Source: Bryobacterales bacterium (GTDB lineage: Bacteria > Acidobacteriota > Terriglobia > Bryobacterales > Bryobacteraceae). From it: a DNA stretch of 64,000 nucleotides. Under the pieces are notes generated by a model, which saw only the letters and a program-made list of their open reading frames with translations, was not told where the DNA came from and searched no databases. A program made the translations under genes and the position numbers. Shown here piece after piece: positions 50,191 to 59,500 of the stretch (its first letter is position 1; each line of letters starts with the position of its first letter). The stretch lies in NCBI GenBank assembly GCA_016716385.1, contig JADJWL010000010.1, positions 124,001 through 188,000 on the forward strand, given 5' to 3'.

Positions 50191-51348
50191 ATGGCATTCA
50201 TCAGCTCGATGTACACCTACACGTGGGACCTGACCGACGAAGGTCTCGACCGGTCGCTCGACCGCATCGCCTCACTCGCCCGCTGCAATGAAGTGATGCT
50301 GGCGGTGAGCTATCACGTCTCCACGTACTTCCTGCCGCACAACCCCAAGAGGCCGATTTACTACGGAGAGAACGGCGCGCTCTATTTCCAGCCGGACCTG
50401 GCGCGGTACACGCGGACGCGCATGCGCGGGCATGTGAGCGAGATCGTAGAGGGTGAGGCGTACCTCGAAAGGATCGTCGAAGCGATCCTCAAGAAAGGCC
50501 TGCGCTTCGGTGCATGGATTGTCTACTGCTACAACCACAACCTCGCGTCGCGCTATCCGGAGTTCGCCAAGCACGACGCGTTCGGCAATCCCTACCTGGC
50601 GCAGGTGAGCGTCGCGCCGGAGGATGTCCGCGAGTATTTCCTGGCGATGACGCGGGACGTGGTGGAGCGCTTCCGGCCGGACTCTGTGCACGTCGAGTCG
50701 CTGCACCGGCTGAATTATTCGTACGGATTCCAGAATCCCAAGGTGCTCACGCCCATTCCCCCGCAGGCGGAGTCCCTTCTCGGGCTGTGTTTCAATCCGG
50801 CGTCCAAAGCGGTGGCGGCGAAGGCGGGCCTCGACGCGGACCAGTTGCAGCGCGACGTGGCGGCGTGGCTGCGGCCCCGTCTGGAGCGCATCCCGCGCAA
50901 AGAGGACATGGCGCCGGCCAGCAGCGATTGGATCGCCGGCCTGTTCGACGGGCGCTTGAAGAAATACCTCGACGCCAACCGCGAGCACACGACGCGGCTC
51001 TGGCTCGATGTCGCCGGCGTGATTCAGAAGGGCGGGGCGCGCGTCCAGACGACGCTGGTCAGTCCTGACGCGGTGGCGCGCATCGACCTCGATCCCCGGA
51101 TCCATCGCCACATCGGGCGCGCGACGATCCAGCCCGGCGCCAGCGTGGAGGAGGCGCGCAGGCAACTGGGCGAGGGCGGCGTGGCGATGGTGTCGACGCA
51201 GCCGGCGCGGTTCAGCGAAGCACAGGGCCTTGTCGAACAGGTCCACGCGGCTGCGCGCGCGGGTGCGGGCGGCTGCAACTTTTACAACTACGGGTTGCTG
51301 CGCGAGGAGCACCTGCGCTATATCGGGCAGGCCCTCAGTACCATGTAA
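50191..51348 (+). CDS. Cytosolic protein of unknown function, probable TIM barrel
   Basis: A 385-aa protein with no signal peptide, starting AFISSMYTYTWDLTDEGLD. Strand-helix alternation (NEVMLAVSYHVSTYF, KKGLRFGAWIVYCYNHNLA, PDSVHVESLHRLNYSYGF, TTRLWLDVAGVIQKGG, VAMVSTQPARF, GGCNFYNYGLL) and many aromatic residues on strand ends suggest a barrel like those of some glycoside hydrolases. The pairs HVESLHR and LWLDVAG could carry acidic catalytic residues. I do not recognise a named family and claim no reaction. It begins 4 bases after the kinase fusion and ends 2 bases before the acyltransferase gene, so it is embedded in an operon. Confidence 0.65.
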   Translation: MAFISSMYTYTWDLTDEGLDRSLDRIASLARCNEVMLAVSYHVSTYFLPHNPKRPIYYGENGALYFQPDLARYTRTRMRGHVSEIVEGEAYLERIVEAILKKGLRFGAWIVYCYNHNLASRYPEFAKHDAFGNPYLAQVSVAPEDVREYFLAMTRDVVERFRPDSVHVESLHRLNYSYGFQNPKVLTPIPPQAESLLGLCFNPASKAVAAKAGLDADQLQRDVAAWLRPRLERIPRKEDMAPASSDWIAGLFDGRLKKYLDANREHTTRLWLDVAGVIQKGGARVQTTLVSPDAVARIDLDPRIHRHIGRATIQPGASVEEARRQLGEGGVAMVSTQPARFSEAQGLVEQVHAAARAGAGGCNFYNYGLLREEHLRYIGQALSTM

Positions 51349-51350
51349 AG

Positions 51351-53501
51351 ATGGTCAAACGCCTCTGCCGCCTCATCGTGCGGTTATTGTTCCGTCTGGA
51401 AGTGCGCGGCGAGGTCCCGAAGGAGTTGCCGGCGAAACTCGTTATCGTCGCCAACCACCAGTCGTTCGCCGACGGCCTCATCATGGAGGGCCTGCTGCCG
51501 TTCCCGGTCACGTGGGTCGTCCATACGAGCATTCTGGCCAATCCCCTGTTCCGCTGGATGCTCGGGTTTGTCCGCTACGTGAGCATCGACGCCGCCAATC
51601 CGCTGTCGATCAAGACACTGGTGGGTTTGATCGAGGCCGGGGAGCGCGTCGCCATGTTTCCCGAGGGCCGGATCACGGTGACCGGCAGCCTCATGAAGAC
51701 CTATGACGGGCCGGCGTTTCTGGCGGCGCGGACTGGCGCGGCGCTTCTGCCCATCCGGCTCGACGGGTTCGCGAACTCCTACCTTGCCCGGACCAAGCCG
51801 CCGTTTCCGAAGAAGCTGCGGCCCAAGGCCAGCGTCATGATCGAGCCTCTGGCCCACGTGCCGATGCCCGAGGCGCGGACGGGCCGGGAGCGCCGCCGCC
51901 TCGCTTCGTTCGCCGTGCAGCGGCTGCTGGCTGACTGCCAGGTGCGCGCGCGTCCGGAAGGGACGCTATGGGAAGCGTTTCTCGACGCTGTCGAACTGCA
52001 CGGCCGCAAGGCGCCGCTGGTGGAAGACATCCGGGGCGTGGAGGACAACTACGGCCGGGTGCTGCGTGCGGCGCTGGCGCTGGGGCGGCTGGTGTCGCGG
52101 CTGGCGGAGGAGAACGAGGCGGTCGGGGTCCTGATGCCCAATGCCGCGCCTTCGGTGTACCTGCTGCTCGGCATGTTTGCGACGCGGCGGATCCCGGCGA
52201 TGCTGAATTACACGTCGGGCGTCGAGGGAATGCAGTCGGCGATCGAGACGGCGCGCATCCGCACGGTGATTACGTCGCATGCGTTCGTCGAGCGGGCCAA
52301 ACTTGCCGACAAGGTCACGCAACTCCGCAATGTGAAGTTGATTTATCTCGAAGACCTGCGTCCCACGTTCAAGACGAAGGACAAGCTGTGGCTGATGCTG
52401 CGCGCGCTTCCCGCGCCGCGCAGCCTGTTCCGCCCGCCGCCGCCGGATTCTCCCGCGGTGATCCTGTTCACGTCCGGTTCGGAGGGCAAGCCGAAGGGCG
52501 TCGTGCTCAGCCACGCCTCGATCCTGGCGAACATCGCGCAGATCCGCTCGGTGATCGAGTTTTCGAACAAGGACCGGTTCTTCGTCGCACTGCCGATCTT
52601 TCATTCCTTCGGCCTCACGGCGGGGACACTGATCCCGCTGCTCTACGGTGCGCGCCTGTACCTGTACCCGTCGCCGCTGCACTACCGCATCGTGCCGGAG
52701 ATGACCTACGACCGCGACTGTACGGTGCTGTTCGGCACCGGGACGTTCCTCGGAAATTACGCCCGGTTCGCGCACCCCTACGACTTCCACAACGTCCGTT
52801 ACGTGATCAGCGGCGCGGAACGGCTGTCGCCGGAGGTCCGCAAGACCTGGATGGATAAGTTCGGTATCCGGATCTTCGAAGGCTACGGGGCGACCGAATG
52901 CTCGCCGGTGATCAGCGTGAACACGCCGATGGCGTACCGCGAAGATACGGTGGGCCAGCTTCTGCCGGGTATCGAGTACCGGTTAGAGGAGATGGAAGGA
53001 CTGCCGCGGGGAAAGGTCCTGCACGTGCGCGGGCCTAACGTGATGCAGGGCTACTATCTGCCGGACGCACCCGGGGTTCTGGCGCCGCCGCAGTCGGCGT
53101 TCGGCCCCGGCTGGTACAACACTGGCGACGTGGTCGAGATGCAGGAGGGCGGCTATATCCGCATTGTCGATCGCGTGAAACGTTTTGCGAAGGTGGCTGG
53201 GGAGATGGTGTCGCTCGAAATTGCCGAGCGGATGGCCGCGGCGGCGTCGCCGAAGCATGCGCACGCGGCCACGGCGGTTCCCAGTGGAAGGCGGGGCGAA
53301 GTGATCGTGCTGTTCACCGACGATGGGGCGTTGAGCCGCGAACAGTTGACGGCGGCGGCGCGCCAGATGGGACTGCCTGAAATCGGTGTGCCCCGGCTGA
53401 TTCACCGCGTCGACCGGGTGCCGCGTCTGGGCAGCGGCAAGTTCGACTACATGCGCATCAAGCAGCTTGCGAAGGAAGAGTTCGAAGGAAAGATCGCGTG
53501 A
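51351..53501 (+). CDS. aas: Bifunctional acyltransferase/acyl-ACP synthetase (Aas-like)
   Basis: A 716-aa protein fusing two activities. Residues 1-200 are a PlsC-type acyltransferase: H-x4-D at His36/Asp41 (NHQSFADG), then MFPEGRITVTGSLMK. Residues about 220-716 are an AMP-forming acyl ligase: ILFTSGSEGKPKGVVLSH near 370, FHSFGLTAG, GYGATECSPVISVNTP near 510, YNTGDVVEMQEGGYIRIVDRVKRFAKVAGEMVSLE and the C-terminal catalytic Lys in GSGKFDYMRIKQL. In E. coli, Aas re-acylates lysophosphatidylethanolamine using acyl-ACP that it makes itself. Length agrees (E. coli 719 aa). Lower hydrophobicity near the N-terminus suggests peripheral membrane binding. It lies 2 bases after the preceding gene. Confidence 0.88.
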   Translation: MVKRLCRLIVRLLFRLEVRGEVPKELPAKLVIVANHQSFADGLIMEGLLPFPVTWVVHTSILANPLFRWMLGFVRYVSIDAANPLSIKTLVGLIEAGERVAMFPEGRITVTGSLMKTYDGPAFLAARTGAALLPIRLDGFANSYLARTKPPFPKKLRPKASVMIEPLAHVPMPEARTGRERRRLASFAVQRLLADCQVRARPEGTLWEAFLDAVELHGRKAPLVEDIRGVEDNYGRVLRAALALGRLVSRLAEENEAVGVLMPNAAPSVYLLLGMFATRRIPAMLNYTSGVEGMQSAIETARIRTVITSHAFVERAKLADKVTQLRNVKLIYLEDLRPTFKTKDKLWLMLRALPAPRSLFRPPPPDSPAVILFTSGSEGKPKGVVLSHASILANIAQIRSVIEFSNKDRFFVALPIFHSFGLTAGTLIPLLYGARLYLYPSPLHYRIVPEMTYDRDCTVLFGTGTFLGNYARFAHPYDFHNVRYVISGAERLSPEVRKTWMDKFGIRIFEGYGATECSPVISVNTPMAYREDTVGQLLPGIEYRLEEMEGLPRGKVLHVRGPNVMQGYYLPDAPGVLAPPQSAFGPGWYNTGDVVEMQEGGYIRIVDRVKRFAKVAGEMVSLEIAERMAAAASPKHAHAATAVPSGRRGEVIVLFTDDGALSREQLTAAARQMGLPEIGVPRLIHRVDRVPRLGSGKFDYMRIKQLAKEEFEGKIA

Positions 53502-53544
53502 TCTCCCCCGCGATGGAGCCCGAGCGACATCGGAGGAATGGCAC

Positions 53545-55044
53545 TTGATTCTGATCCTCGATCTAGGAACGCAGAGTTTCCGGGCGACGGTGGTTGACCG
53601 CCATGGTGCCAAGAGGTTTGAGTCCTCGGAGCCGATCGAGTCTACTCTCTCCGGGGCCATCGCCGAACAGGATCCGGACCAATGGCGCATGGCCCTCTTC
53701 GGCGCGCTCGACCGGCTGGCCACCGAAGGGGACCTGGCAAAGGAGATCGACTACATTGCCGCATGCGGAACGCTGTCCGGCCTGGTTTGCCTGGATGAGA
53801 ACGATTCCATCCTGCGTCCGGCGATTCTCTATTCGGACCGCCGGCCAGCGGTCTGGCTGCCCCATATCGAGTCCCTGCCGGAGTTCCAACCGCTTGCCCG
53901 CCGATCCGGGTGGCGGGTGTACTCGGGCGATCTCCTCCCGCAGATCTGCTATCTCAGGAGCCAGTTCCCCGCCGTGTACCGGCGCTCGGCCTGGCTGCTG
54001 GATGCGACCGGCTACTTGAATTACCTGCTCACGGGAGCGGCAACGATGGACAGGTACTCCACCTATACGTGCTACGCAGAGCCATCCTCGGAAGACTTGC
54101 CGGAGGCGCTGCTGCTCCGCCTCGGCATCGATCGGCGCAAGTTGGGTCGCGTCATCCGAATCGGTGAGTCTTTGGGTCCGCTGCGCCCCGACTTGGCCGG
54201 GCGTTACGGCTTTCGGCAGCCCGAAGTGATCAGCGTCAGCTATGACAGCACCGCTGCGTACCTGGGATCGCCACTGGCGCAGCCCGGTGAGGCGTTGGAC
54301 ATCTCCGGGACGGTTACGTCGTTCGGAGTGCTTACGGACTGCCAAGTCCTGGATCCCGAACGACGGATTTTTTCCATTCCGGCAGGACCGGACTGCTGGA
54401 TCGTCCGCGGATCGACGGCCCTGTCGGGCGGGGTGCTCGAATGGGCGAGGACAGAGTTGCTCGACATGGAGTTCGCCGATCTGGACCGGGCCGTTCTTGC
54501 CAGCCCTCCTGGAGCGAATGGACTGGTCTTCCTGCCCTTTCTGGCCGGCGCCCGGGCTCCGATCTGGGAACCGTCCGCGAGCGGCGTCTTCTTCGGGTTG
54601 ACCTCGCAGACGACCAAGCCGGACATGGCGCGAGCGGTGTATGAGGGAATTTGCTTTTCCCTCCTCCACATCGTCTCCGTGATCGGACTCTCTGGAGTTC
54701 GCGTGGATTCCATCCTGCTGGGCGGAGGTCTCGCCAGGAACGGCACCCTGAACCAGATGAAGGCGGATATGACGGGAGTTGCACTCCGGGCGCTGGCGGA
54801 TGTCGAGTTGACGACCATGGGCGCCGCTTCGATCGTTGCGCGGTGCGCGGGTTGGCTGAGAGCGAGCGGCGGTGATTCCTTCGTCAAGCCGCTCCCCCCG
54901 ATCTCTCCGGACTGGGAGCGGAACGCGATCTACCGTCGCCAGTTCGGGCGATACTGTGCGCTCGTGTCCTGTCTTGAGCCACTGTTCAGCCAGGGGGACC
55001 TGCCCGCCGCGGTGCGTCCCGACATGGTCACTTCGGAGATCTGA
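53545..55044 (+). CDS. FGGY-family carbohydrate kinase
   Basis: A 499-aa cytosolic sugar kinase of the FGGY type (hexokinase/actin fold). The N-terminal phosphate loop is LILILDLGTQSFRATVVD. YSDRRPAVWLPHIE and DATGYLNYLLTG follow, the second domain begins EALDISGTVTSFGVL, and the C-terminal signature region is LLGGGLARNGTLNQMKADMTG. Substrate could be a pentulose or 6-deoxy sugar; I cannot choose. TTG 53545 is the likely start: GGAGG lies 8 bases upstream and the phosphate loop follows at once; upstream codons have no family sense. It comes 44 bases after aas and 34 bases before the sialidase-like gene, suggesting one sugar-related operon. Confidence 0.88.
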   Translation: MILILDLGTQSFRATVVDRHGAKRFESSEPIESTLSGAIAEQDPDQWRMALFGALDRLATEGDLAKEIDYIAACGTLSGLVCLDENDSILRPAILYSDRRPAVWLPHIESLPEFQPLARRSGWRVYSGDLLPQICYLRSQFPAVYRRSAWLLDATGYLNYLLTGAATMDRYSTYTCYAEPSSEDLPEALLLRLGIDRRKLGRVIRIGESLGPLRPDLAGRYGFRQPEVISVSYDSTAAYLGSPLAQPGEALDISGTVTSFGVLTDCQVLDPERRIFSIPAGPDCWIVRGSTALSGGVLEWARTELLDMEFADLDRAVLASPPGANGLVFLPFLAGARAPIWEPSASGVFFGLTSQTTKPDMARAVYEGICFSLLHIVSVIGLSGVRVDSILLGGGLARNGTLNQMKADMTGVALRALADVELTTMGAASIVARCAGWLRASGGDSFVKPLPPISPDWERNAIYRRQFGRYCALVSCLEPLFSQGDLPAAVRPDMVTSEI

Positions 55045-55078
55045 CATTCCTTCTGACTCTCGATCGAGGAACTTCACA

Positions 55079-56311
55079 ATGCCAAGGATTCTGCTTGCCT
55101 TTCTGCTGTTTTCCATCCACATGGCCGCACAACCGGCGGCTCCCGAGGACCTCCATACTCGTGCCTTCGAGGTCTCGCTCATGGAGCGAATCGCCGACCT
55201 GGCCTTATTGCCTCCCGTCCTCAACACGGCTCCGCTGCCGCAGTACGACTACGACCAGCTTGATTACGGGATGACTATCGGGATTGCCCGCACGCCCGGC
55301 GGGCGGCTTTGGGCTGCCTGGGTCGCGGGTGAGGATGGCCCCAAGGCGTTCTTCGTCGTCGCGACGAGCGATGACGACGGAGCGACCTGGTCGAAGCCAA
55401 GACTGGTGATCGATGCGCAGTCTCCGCGTCTGCCCATGTACCGCGGCGTGCTGGTCGGGAATCTCTGGACCGACCCAACCGGCAGGCTCTGGCTCTTCTT
55501 CAGCCAATCGATGATGCAGTTCGATGGACGTGCCGGCGTCTGGATGACCGTCTGCGACAATCCCGACGATCCCGCGCCGCGATGGAGTCCGCCGCGGCGC
55601 ATCTGGCACGGCTTCACGTTGAACAAGCCAACGGTGCTCTCCAGCGGCGAATGGCTCCTTCCCGTCTCGCTCAATGTCAACCCGGTTTCGAGAACCTCGG
55701 CGGCCTTCGAAGGCGCTTTCAAGGAATTGGACCCATACCGGGGTGCGAACGTGTTTGTGTCAGTCAATCAGGGAGCCGACTGGTCGAGGCTGGGCCATGT
55801 CCGGTTTCCTAACGCCAATTGGGACGAGCACATGATGATCGAGAAGAAGGATGGCGGCATCTGGATGCTGGCCCGCACGTCGAAGGGCCTCATGCAAAGC
55901 TTCTCGACAGACCGGGGCAAGACCTGGTCGGAGCCGTCGGCGGCTGCGATCAATCACCCGGTCGCGCGGTTCCATATCCGGCGGCTTGCCTCGGGCCGGA
56001 TTCTGCTGATCAAGCATGGAGACACGATCGATTCCCATGAAGGCAGAAGCAAGCTCACGGCGTGGCTCTCGAGCGACGATGGCCTCACGTGGGCGGGAGG
56101 GTTGATGCTGGATGAGCGGACAGGTATCTCGTACCCGGACGGGTTTCAGGCGCCCGATGGCTATATCTACATCTCCTACGACCGGAACCGCGACACCGAC
56201 GGAGAAATCCTGTTCGCCAAGTTCAACGAGGACGATATCCTGTCGAGATCGTTCTCAAGCCCCCAGGCAAGGGCGAAAGTGCTGATCAGCCGTCCCCTGA
56301 AGAACCGGTAA
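55079..56311 (+). CDS. Sialidase/BNR-repeat glycosidase-like secreted protein
   Basis: A 410-aa exported protein (signal PRILLAFLLFSIHMAAQ) with a six-bladed sialidase-type propeller. Four Asp boxes are visible: SDDDGATWSKP, VNQGADWSRL, STDRGKTWSEP and SSDDGLTWAGG, plus MTIGIARTPGGRLWAAWVAG and DGYIYISYDRNRDTDGEILFAKF. BNR-repeat proteins of this kind in soil Acidobacteriota are usually annotated exo-alpha-sialidase or neuraminidase-like. The arginine triad cannot be assigned by eye, so true sialidase activity is uncertain. ATG 55079 starts the signal; AGGA is 9 bases upstream. It lies downstream of the FGGY kinase and upstream of a transporter, all on the same strand. Confidence 0.85.
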   Translation: MPRILLAFLLFSIHMAAQPAAPEDLHTRAFEVSLMERIADLALLPPVLNTAPLPQYDYDQLDYGMTIGIARTPGGRLWAAWVAGEDGPKAFFVVATSDDDGATWSKPRLVIDAQSPRLPMYRGVLVGNLWTDPTGRLWLFFSQSMMQFDGRAGVWMTVCDNPDDPAPRWSPPRRIWHGFTLNKPTVLSSGEWLLPVSLNVNPVSRTSAAFEGAFKELDPYRGANVFVSVNQGADWSRLGHVRFPNANWDEHMMIEKKDGGIWMLARTSKGLMQSFSTDRGKTWSEPSAAAINHPVARFHIRRLASGRILLIKHGDTIDSHEGRSKLTAWLSSDDGLTWAGGLMLDERTGISYPDGFQAPDGYIYISYDRNRDTDGEILFAKFNEDDILSRSFSSPQARAKVLISRPLKNR

Positions 56312-56491
56312 CGCGCGGTCCGGACGCCACACGGGATTCTGGATCGGGGTCGCCCTTCCGGCGGGGAGGTGCTACGATGCGTGTCCGATGGGACAAGCGA
56401 TCTTCGGGCTGCCGGTTGCGAACGGCCGGGACGAGATTCTCCGGCCGCGGGACCGCGAATCGGCGCCGCACGAGTTCGGAGGGATACCGGC

Positions 56492-57805
56492 GTGAACCCG
56501 AACCTCCGCGAACAGCGCGCGTGGTACGCCTACGATTTTGCGAACTCGGCGTTCGCCTCGACCGTCGTCACGCTGTTCTTCGGACCGTACTTGACGACTC
56601 TCGCGCGCACCGCCGCCGTGGACGGTTTCGTGCATGTCCTCGGCTTGAGGATCTCGGAGCTTGCCGTCTGGCCGTATCTGGTTTCGATCTCCGTGCTGTC
56701 GCAAGTGGTGGTGCTGCCCTTGCTCGGGGCCATTGCCGACTATGGGCGGCGTAAGCGTGAGATCCTGGCGGCCACGGCGCTGATCGGCGCGGGCGCCACC
56801 GCTGCGATGTTCTTCCTCGAGGGCGGGGCGTTCCTCCTGGGATGCATGCTGTTCTTCGTTGCGAATCTTGCTTTCGGCGCCTCCATCGTGATCTACAACG
56901 CCTTCCTGCCGGAGATCGCCACGCCGGCGGAACGCGATTCGGTGTCGTCGAAGGGTTGGGGCGTGGGGTACCTGGGTGGCGGTCTCCTGCTCGCTCTGAA
57001 CCTCTTGCTGTACATGAATACGGAAAGCCTCGGCATCACCGAGGGCCTCGCGGTCCGTATCAGCCTGGCGTCGGCGGGCATCTGGTGGGCGATCTTTTCG
57101 CTTCCCACCATCCTTGTCCTGCGCAACCGGCAGCCTGTCAAGTCGAAGCCGCCCGGGCAGAGCTTGATGACCGTGGGCGCCCGGCAACTGTGGCATACGC
57201 TGTCGAAGATCCGGAATTATCCCCAGACGCTGCTGTTTCTCCTCGCCTACCTGATTTACAACGACGCGATCCAGACCGTGATCACGATGTCCGCGCAGTT
57301 CGGGCAGGAGGAGTTGAAACTGCCGCTCTCCACGATCACGTCGGCCATCCTGATGGTGCAGTTCGTTGCGTTCGGCGGCGCGTTCGCGTTCAACTGGATC
57401 GCGTCCCGGATCGGCAACAAACTTGCCGTGATGCTGGCCCTGTCGATCTGGTGCGGGACGCTGATCTATGTCTTTCTCGGCGTGAAGAGCGCGGCGGAGT
57501 TCTTCGTGATGGCAGGCATCGTGGGGCTCGTGATGGGCGGCAGCCAGGCGCTGAGCCGGTCGATCTTTTCCCTCATGATCCCCAAGGGTCAGGAAGCGGA
57601 GTATTTCAGCATCTACGAAGTCAGCGATAAGGGCACAAGCTGGATCGGTCCGTTGTTTTTTGGCCTCGCGTTGCAGTTCACAGGCAACTACCGGCTGGCC
57701 ATCCTGTCATTGATTGTCTTCTTCCTTGCCGGTCTGTGGCTGCTGGCGCGGGTCGACGTGCGGTCGGCGGCGATCGAAGCCGGCAACGAACCGCCGCCGC
57801 GCTGA
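56492..57805 (+). CDS. UMF1-family MFS transporter
   Basis: A 437-aa membrane protein with about 12 predicted helices. The opening LREQRAWYAYDFANSAFASTVVTLFFGPYL is the UMF1/Atg22-like signature (W-Y-x-Y-D-F-A-N-S-A-F). Further matches are LGAIADYGRRKREILA, YNAFLPEIATPAERDSVSSKGWGVGYLGGGLLL, NYPQTLLFLLAYLIYNDAIQTVITMSAQFGQEEL and GGSQALSRSIFSLMIPKGQEAEYFSIYEVSDKGTSWIGP. Known relatives export amino acids or are uncharacterised, so cargo is unknown. Start GTG 56492 has GGAGGG 9 bases before it; an in-frame ATG at 56369 would add 41 poorly conserved residues. Its stop abuts the sulfatase stop in a shared TGATCA. Confidence 0.9.
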   Translation: MNPNLREQRAWYAYDFANSAFASTVVTLFFGPYLTTLARTAAVDGFVHVLGLRISELAVWPYLVSISVLSQVVVLPLLGAIADYGRRKREILAATALIGAGATAAMFFLEGGAFLLGCMLFFVANLAFGASIVIYNAFLPEIATPAERDSVSSKGWGVGYLGGGLLLALNLLLYMNTESLGITEGLAVRISLASAGIWWAIFSLPTILVLRNRQPVKSKPPGQSLMTVGARQLWHTLSKIRNYPQTLLFLLAYLIYNDAIQTVITMSAQFGQEELKLPLSTITSAILMVQFVAFGGAFAFNWIASRIGNKLAVMLALSIWCGTLIYVFLGVKSAAEFFVMAGIVGLVMGGSQALSRSIFSLMIPKGQEAEYFSIYEVSDKGTSWIGPLFFGLALQFTGNYRLAILSLIVFFLAGLWLLARVDVRSAAIEAGNEPPPR

Positions 57806-59446
57806 TCAGATCTTCTCGAAGTCGACGTATTGGACGCCAACGTCGCCCACGGACGCTTCCACGCGCCCCTCGCCCTCGGCCAGCACAACATCGGTGAATA
57901 TGCTCTCTTCGGTGCCGGCGGGCGCCAGGAGCGATTCCGCACGGTTGCCGAGGCGGAAGCGTACGGGCGCGGGCTTCTCTGTCTTCTCGAAACGCAAGCG
58001 CACACGATACGGCCCGGGCGAGGCAACGTAGACCTCCCAATGGCCGAGCGACGCCCGGTCCCAGCCGGCGCGCGGTCCGCGCCAATCCTGTCGGGTGAGG
58101 GTGACGGGGTTCTCGTGGGGTGTCCCGATGTGGATGCGCGGCGGAGCGTAGCCACGGGTGGACGAGACATCCCGGAACCATTCCTCGTAGCGGGTGCGGA
58201 GCGTGGCCACCAGTTCCGGCTGCTGACCCGACAGGTCGCGCGACTCCGCGGGATCCACTTCGAGGTCATAGAGTGCGCTGCCGTCGACCAGCTTGTAGCG
58301 CTGTGTGCGCACCGCCGAGGCACGGAAGGATTCTGGCTCGTCACCCCGGTGCCACTGGAAGACGAGCGTGCGCCCGGCCGGCGCCGGGCCCTTGCCCGTG
58401 AGCGCGGGCCAGAGGCTTGTGCCATCGATTCGCAGCCCGGACGGCAGCACCACGCCGCATGCTTCGAGCAGCGTCGGAACCATGTCGATGTGCGCGGCGA
58501 TCTCGCCGATCGTGCGCCCTGCTTCGATCACCCCCGGCCAGCGCACGAAACACGGGACGCGAATGCCCCCCTGGTAGACCGATCCCTTGCGCCCGCGCAT
58601 GCCGGCGTTGAAGCGATCCTGCTGCGGACCGTTGTCGGTGAGGAAGATCACGATCGTGTCCCGGTCGCGGCCCAGTTCGTCGAGCCTCTGGGTGAGGCGT
58701 CCGATGTTCTCGTCGAGATTTACGACCATTCCGTAGACGCGGGCGGTGGTTTCATCTAACCCCTGCTCGCGGAATGGCGCGACGTAGCGCTCGTCCACCT
58801 GGAGCGGCGTGTGAGGCGCATTCGTCGCAATGTAGGCGAAGAAGGGCTGGTTTCCCTGATCCGCAATCCACTCCATGGCGGCGTCGAAGAAGATGTCCGT
58901 GCAGTAGCCCTTGCGCTGGACAGCACGGCCGTTGTGCTGCAGAAACGGGTCGAAGTACAGGTTGCCCGGCGGGTCCGACGGCTGGCCGATGCCGCCGCCA
59001 TTGTGCAGCAGGGACTCTGTGAACCCCTGGTCCATGGCGCGCAGCGGATAGTTGTCGCCGAGGTGCCATTTGCCGAAGATGCCCGTTCGATAGCCGGCGT
59101 CGCGCAGGATCTCCGCCAGCGTCACCTCCTCGGTGTGCATCATGGCGCGCCCGAGGTACGTATCGACAACGCCCGTGCGGTAGTTGTAGCGGCCGGTGAG
59201 CAGGCTGGCGCGGGTGGGCGCGCAGACGGGCGAGACGTGAAACTGCGTCAGTTGCGCTCCGTCGCGGGCGAGGCGGTCGGTATGGGGTGTCCTCAGGTGC
59301 GGGTTGCCATGGAGCGACAGGTCGCCGTAGCCCTGATCGTCGCTCATGATGAGCACGACGTTCGGACGTCTGCCACGCCCACAGGCCAGCGACGCGGCGG
59401 CCGCGCCGACGAACGCGCGCCGGGAGATCGGAGTCATCCCGGTCAT
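57806..59446 (-). CDS. Arylsulfatase-type sulfatase
   Basis: A 546-aa exported sulfatase (Tat-type signal ISRRAFVGAAAASLACG). Catalytic features: metal-binding RPNVVLIMSDDQGYGD near 27, then the formylglycine motif C-A-P-T-R with Cys75 (VCAPTRASLLTGRYNYR). FGKWHLGDN, ATNAPHTPLQVDERY, NLDENIGRLTQRLDELG and IFLTDNGPQ carry the remaining metal and sulfate ligands. A Cys-type sulfatase needs a formylglycine-generating enzyme; none with clear catalytic Cys residues is in the window. The last 100 residues (GHWEVYVASPGPYRVRLRFEKT...) add a beta-sandwich domain, perhaps for carbohydrate binding. Start ATG 59446; ATG 59437 is equally possible. Confidence 0.93.
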   Translation of the reverse strand: MTGMTPISRRAFVGAAAASLACGRGRRPNVVLIMSDDQGYGDLSLHGNPHLRTPHTDRLARDGAQLTQFHVSPVCAPTRASLLTGRYNYRTGVVDTYLGRAMMHTEEVTLAEILRDAGYRTGIFGKWHLGDNYPLRAMDQGFTESLLHNGGGIGQPSDPPGNLYFDPFLQHNGRAVQRKGYCTDIFFDAAMEWIADQGNQPFFAYIATNAPHTPLQVDERYVAPFREQGLDETTARVYGMVVNLDENIGRLTQRLDELGRDRDTIVIFLTDNGPQQDRFNAGMRGRKGSVYQGGIRVPCFVRWPGVIEAGRTIGEIAAHIDMVPTLLEACGVVLPSGLRIDGTSLWPALTGKGPAPAGRTLVFQWHRGDEPESFRASAVRTQRYKLVDGSALYDLEVDPAESRDLSGQQPELVATLRTRYEEWFRDVSSTRGYAPPRIHIGTPHENPVTLTRQDWRGPRAGWDRASLGHWEVYVASPGPYRVRLRFEKTEKPAPVRFRLGNRAESLLAPAGTEESIFTDVVLAEGEGRVEASVGDVGVQYVDFEKI

Positions 59447-59500
59447 TGTAGTGCTTTCAAACGCCTCCAGGCCGCGCCCGCGGCGAGAAGCCTGGCCGGA

